This document shows, one piece after another, positions 61,030 through 64,000 of a stretch of 64,000 bases of DNA. Under the pieces are notes generated by a model, which did no database searches, was not told the origin of the DNA, and saw only the letters and a list, made by a program, of their open reading frames with translations. A program made the position numbers and the translations under genes. Source of the DNA: Arthrobacter sp. UKPF54-2 (GTDB taxonomy: Bacteria; Actinomycetota; Actinomycetes; Actinomycetales; Micrococcaceae); contig NZ_CP040174.1 in assembly GCF_007858535.1 (NCBI RefSeq), positions 620,001 through 684,000 on the forward strand, written 5' to 3'. Each line of letters opens with the position of its first letter. Position 1 is the first letter of the stretch.

Positions 61030-62862
61030 CTAGTGCGCGGACATGCGCTCCTTGAGCGAGTCGAGCTCGGAGCGCAGCGCCTCCGGCAGGGAGTCGCCGA
61101 ACTTCGCGTACCACTCCTCGATCGAGGCGAGCTCGGTGTCCCATTCGGCGCGGTCGACGCGGACGGCGTCCTCCACGTGGGCGTGGGTCAGGTCCAGGCC
61201 GGTGAGGTCCAGCGCGTCGCCGGTCGGGACGTAGCCGATCGGGGTTTCGACGGCGTCGGCCTTGCCTTCGATGCGCTCGATGGCCCACTTGAGCACCCGG
61301 GCGTTGTCGCCGAAGCCGGGCCAGGCGAAGCCGCCGTCGGCCGTGCGGCGGAACCAGTTCACCAGGAAGATGTGCGGCAGCCGCTCCGGGTTGGCCTTGC
61401 CGGAGACGCTGATCCAGTGCTTGAGGTAGTCGCCGGCGTCGTACCCGATGAACGGCAGCATGGCCATCGGGTCGCGGCGGAGCACGCCGACCTGTCCCGC
61501 GGCGGCGGCCGTGGTCTCCGAGGAGAGGGTCGAGCCCATAAAGATGCCGTTGGTCCAGCTGCGGGCCTGGGTCACAAGGGGGACGGTGGTCTTGCGCCGG
61601 CCGCCGAAGAGGATCGCAGAGACCTCGACGCCCTCGGGGCTGTAGTACTCCTCGGCGAGCATATCGACCTGCGAGATCGGGGTGCAGAAGCGGGAGTTCG
61701 GGTGGGCGGCCGGCTTGTCCGAGTCCGGGGTCCAGTCGTTGCCCTGCCAGTCGATCAGGTGCGCCGGGACCTCGTCGGTCATGCCTTCCCACCACACGCC
61801 GCCGTCGTCCGTGAGCGCGACGTTGGTGAAGATGCTGTGGCCCTTGGCGATGGCCCGCATGGCGTTGGGGTTGGTGCCCCAGCCGGTGCCGGGGGCGACG
61901 CCGAACAGGCCGGCTTCCGGGTTGGTGGCGCGCAGTTCGCCTTCTTTGCCGATCCGCATCCAGGTGATGTCGTCGCCGAGGGTTTCGACTTCCCAGCCCT
62001 CGATGGTCGGGTCGAGCAGGGCAAGGTTGGTCTTGCCGCAGGCGGAGGGGAACGCGGCGGAGACGTAGTAGTTCTTCTTCTCCGGGGAGGTGAGCTTCAG
62101 GATGAGCATGTGCTCTGCGAGCCAGCCCTCGTCCCGGGCCATGACCGAGGCGATGCGCAGCGCGTAGCACTTCTTGCCCAGCAGGGCGTTGCCGCCGTAG
62201 CCGGAGCCGAAGGACCAGATGGAGCGCTCTTCGGGGAAGTGCACGATCCACTTGTCCGGGTTGCAGGGCCAGGCGACGTCGGCCTGGCCGGGGGCCAGCG
62301 GGGCTCCCAGGGAGTGCAAGGCGGGGACGAAGAAGGCGTTCGTGGCGGTGATCTTGTCCAGGACCTCGGTGCCGATCGTGGCCATGATGCGCATGGAGGC
62401 CACAACGTAGGCGCTGTCCGTGATTTCGACGCCGAACTTGGGATCGTCGGCGTCGAGGTGGCCCATCACGAAGGGAATGACGTACATGGTGCGGCCGCGC
62501 ATGGAGCCGCTGAACAGGCCGCGCAGCTTCTCCTTCATCTCCGCCGGGGCCATCCAGTTGTTGGTGAAGCCCGCGTCGCGTTCGTTTTCGGAGCAGATGA
62601 AGGTCTGCTCCTCCACCCGGGCGACGTCGGCGGGATCAGAGAATGCCGCAAAGGACTTCGGGAACAGCTTCTCGTTCAGCCGGGTCAGGGTGCCGGCGGC
62701 GACGAGCTCGTCCGTGAGCCGGGTGTTCTCCTCTTCCGAACCATCAACCCAGTGGATCCGGTCCGGCTGGGTCAGTTCAGCAACCTCTTCAACCCATGCC
62801 AGCAGTCCAGCATGAGTGGTGGGTGCTTTCTCAAGCAGCGGCAGTCGCGCCAGATCGCCCAT
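61030..62862 (-). CDS. pckG: Phosphoenolpyruvate carboxykinase (GTP)
   Basis: Converts oxaloacetate and GTP to phosphoenolpyruvate, the first committed step of gluconeogenesis. A 610-residue protein, standard length. Motifs: the mobile omega/P-loop [11 protein letters not shown], the PEP/oxaloacetate-binding [11 protein letters not shown] and [15 protein letters not shown], metal-site Lys/His segments, and FLVNWFRR near the C-terminus. ATG with GAGGAAGGG upstream. Divergent from tRNA-Arg across about 280 bases that hold a perfect CRP/GlxR palindrome about 150 bases before the ATG. Confidence 0.95.
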   Translation of the reverse strand: MGDLARLPLLEKAPTTHAGLLAWVEEVAELTQPDRIHWVDGSEEENTRLTDELVAAGTLTRLNEKLFPKSFAAFSDPADVARVEEQTFICSENERDAGFTNNWMAPAEMKEKLRGLFSGSMRGRTMYVIPFVMGHLDADDPKFGVEITDSAYVVASMRIMATIGTEVLDKITATNAFFVPALHSLGAPLAPGQADVAWPCNPDKWIVHFPEERSIWSFGSGYGGNALLGKKCYALRIASVMARDEGWLAEHMLILKLTSPEKKNYYVSAAFPSACGKTNLALLDPTIEGWEVETLGDDITWMRIGKEGELRATNPEAGLFGVAPGTGWGTNPNAMRAIAKGHSIFTNVALTDDGGVWWEGMTDEVPAHLIDWQGNDWTPDSDKPAAHPNSRFCTPISQVDMLAEEYYSPEGVEVSAILFGGRRKTTVPLVTQARSWTNGIFMGSTLSSETTAAAAGQVGVLRRDPMAMLPFIGYDAGDYLKHWISVSGKANPERLPHIFLVNWFRRTADGGFAWPGFGDNARVLKWAIERIEGKADAVETPIGYVPTGDALDLTGLDLTHAHVEDAVRVDRAEWDTELASIEEWYAKFGDSLPEALRSELDSLKERMSAH

Positions 62863-63012
62863 TACGGTTCCCTTCCTCGGGTTCAGTGGTGTGTCCTAAA
62901 TGCTAGGTGTCGCGGAGGATTCACTTTCCGGCCCACTTGCGGGCTGACGGCGGGCCCGCAATCCAAAAACCGCGGAAATTCAAGGTTTATTAAGTCCATA
63001 CGGCGGAGTTTT

Positions 63013-63028
63013 TGTGATCAAGGTCACA
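63013..63028. promoter_or_regulatory. CRP/GlxR-type palindrome upstream of pckG
   Basis: TGTGATCAAGGTCACA is a full match to TGTGA-N6-TCACA, the CRP/GlxR consensus. Read toward pckG, its TTGATC could also serve as a -35, so the bound factor might repress by occlusion. The cAMP-dependent link is inferred from the consensus and the gene's role. Confidence 0.72.
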
Positions 63029-63066
63029 TAGACCGGTCTAGTCAGCTAGATTACAGGGGTTCCGAT

Positions 63067-63096
63067 TTGGAAGTGTGGGCCCATCTCGCGTAAAGT
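63067..63096 (+). promoter_or_regulatory. tRNA-Arg promoter
   Basis: TTGGAA (63067-63072) and TAAAGT (63091-63096) are 18 bases apart, about 45 bases before the tRNA. Confidence 0.6.
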
Positions 63097-63141
63097 AATT
63101 CGAGGTTCGGGGGAGCGAGAAACTCCCAAAGAGCCGAGAAT

Positions 63142-63215
<74 letters not shown>

Positions 63216-63221
63216 CAGAGA

Positions 63222-63262
63222 AAAAGATCCGCACCGGTCCGCCGGTGCGGATCTTTTGTTTT
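63222..63262. terminator. Bidirectional terminator, tRNA-Arg and FadR-type gene
   Basis: A perfect 16-bp inverted repeat (AAAAGATCCGCACCGG and its complement, 4-base loop), with T-runs on both strands. Confidence 0.92.
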
Positions 63263-63267
63263 CCGGA

Positions 63268-63984
63268 CTACTCCGCCGGCCCGCCCGCTGCCGCCTCGAT
63301 CCGTCGGCGCATCCCGTCGAAGAGGCTGCCCAGCCGCTCGGCGGCCAGCGCCGCGTCCCCCGCCGCCACCGCCTCGTAGATGCCCCGGTGCAGCGCGGCC
63401 GCACCCGGGGATACGATGCCGGGGCCGAGTTCATGCTCGATCCCCCGGTAGACAGTCTGGAACGCATCGAGCAGGCCGCGCAGCAGCCCGTTGTCCAGCG
63501 GCTCAAACAGCCGGCGGTGGAAGTCGGCGTCGGCGTCGACAAAGTGCTCACCGGACCCGGCCGGGGCTTCCATCCGGCACACGGCGGCCTCGAGCCCCGC
63601 GAGCCGGTCCGGCGTCATGAGCGCCACGGAGCCGCCGATCAGCGCTGATTCCAGCACCCGGCGCACTTCCACCAGTTCCAGCGCCTCCCGCCCGCGGTGG
63701 CGCAGGGATGACCGGGCCCTGAAGGCCAGGCCGTCCGCCAGGGCGCCGAAGTTGGCCGCGGCGACGAACATGCCGAAGCCGTGGCGGATTTCGATGACGC
63801 CCAGGGCTTGGAGCACCTTGAGCGCCTCGCGCAGGGTGTTCCGGCCAGTTCCCAGCAGGGCGGCCAGTTCGGTCTCGGTGGGCAGCGCTTCCCCCGGCTC
63901 CAGCTCCCGCTCGAGGATCAGTTCGATGATCGCGTCCTGCAGGGCGCGCAGCCTTGCCTGCGCGCCGGGCCGGTTCGGCGTCAC
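63268..63984 (-). CDS. FadR-subfamily GntR transcriptional regulator
   Basis: A 238-residue metabolite-responsive regulator. The N-terminal winged helix has the GntR signature LEPGEALPTETELAALLGTGRNTLREALKVLQALGVIEIRHGFGMFV. The C-terminal FCD-type helical domain has the metal/ligand-site Asp and His pattern in DADADFHRRLFEPLDN and a later ALHRGIYEAVAAGD. GTG start 16 bases from the window edge, so the promoter and target gene lie outside. The effector cannot be predicted. Confidence 0.9.
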   Translation of the reverse strand: MTPNRPGAQARLRALQDAIIELILERELEPGEALPTETELAALLGTGRNTLREALKVLQALGVIEIRHGFGMFVAAANFGALADGLAFRARSSLRHRGREALELVEVRRVLESALIGGSVALMTPDRLAGLEAAVCRMEAPAGSGEHFVDADADFHRRLFEPLDNGLLRGLLDAFQTVYRGIEHELGPGIVSPGAAALHRGIYEAVAAGDAALAAERLGSLFDGMRRRIEAAAGGPAE

Positions 63985-64000
63985 GCCCCGGCCGGCAGTC

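Overview
The window is high-GC actinobacterial chromosome, most like a Micrococcaceae genome of the Arthrobacter type. Supporting signs are GTG and TTG starts, strong G/C at third codon positions, tRNAs without encoded CCA, and actinobacterial families such as GlgE/TreS/maltokinase, CarD, SenX3-RegX3, the proteasome activator Bpa, DUF2516 and a GTP-type PEP carboxykinase. Two neighbourhoods match Mycobacterium tuberculosis synteny as I recall it: rlmB-cysS-ispF-ispD-carD with a divergent LpqE-like lipoprotein, and gpm-senX3-regX3. No insertion sequence, integrase, prophage, CRISPR array or rRNA operon was seen. Almost everything looks like core chromosome.

Layout. 1-11 kb: alpha-glucan metabolism. 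Maltokinase (cut by the left edge), trehalose synthase and GlgE lie on the minus strand and form the trehalose-to-glucan GlgE pathway. Glycogen phosphorylase is divergent, and the debranching enzyme GlgX lies beyond it. Between glgP and glgX, on the glgX strand, sits a secreted RNase Sa-type ribonuclease followed by its likely barstar inhibitor. 11-17.9 kb: a nitrilase-family hydrolase, RlmB, CysS, a small lipoprotein, IspF, IspD and CarD, with an LpqE-like lipoprotein divergent from carD. 18-22.9 kb: RegX3-SenX3, PhoU behind an 11-bp-phased PHO-box array, phosphoglycerate mutase, a methyltransferase and a DUF2516 membrane protein. 22.9-27.7 kb: a trans-sulfuration PLP enzyme, Tmk-HolB, and a lipoprotein peptidase/esterase.

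27.7-41.7 kb: tRNA-Thr, an A/T-richer orphan secreted protein, an MFS transporter, a DUF2231 membrane protein, a coiled-coil protein, an aldo/keto reductase, Bpa with a coupled helical protein, the CstA-YbdD pyruvate/peptide uptake pair, a PadR regulator, a quinone oxidoreductase, tRNA-Ser(TGA), an AraC regulator and two glyoxalase-fold proteins. 42-54.9 kb: a 1507-residue secreted nuclease/5'-nucleotidase, a membrane glycosyltransferase with a tiny partner, a large FAD protein, a prolyl oligopeptidase, tRNA-Ser(GCT) followed by a 32-bp tandem repeat, and a phytoene-desaturase-like oxidoreductase. 54.9-64 kb: a RecQ helicase with a phosphoribosyltransferase-like tail, phosphomannomutase, an Rrf2/NsrR regulator with flavohemoprotein Hmp, PEP carboxykinase, tRNA-Arg(ACG) and a FadR-type regulator.

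Several regulatory circuits can be read directly. RegX3-type repeats precede phoU, and possibly the secreted nuclease. A tandem Rrf2 operator overlaps the hmp start. A full CRP/GlxR palindrome lies upstream of pckG. A 26-bp palindrome precedes padR. A palindrome built from two DnaA boxes lies between recQ and manB. The features most worth follow-up are the RNase/barstar pair, the RecQ fusion with its DnaA-box palindrome, the protein coupled to Bpa, and the multidomain nuclease/nucleotidase.
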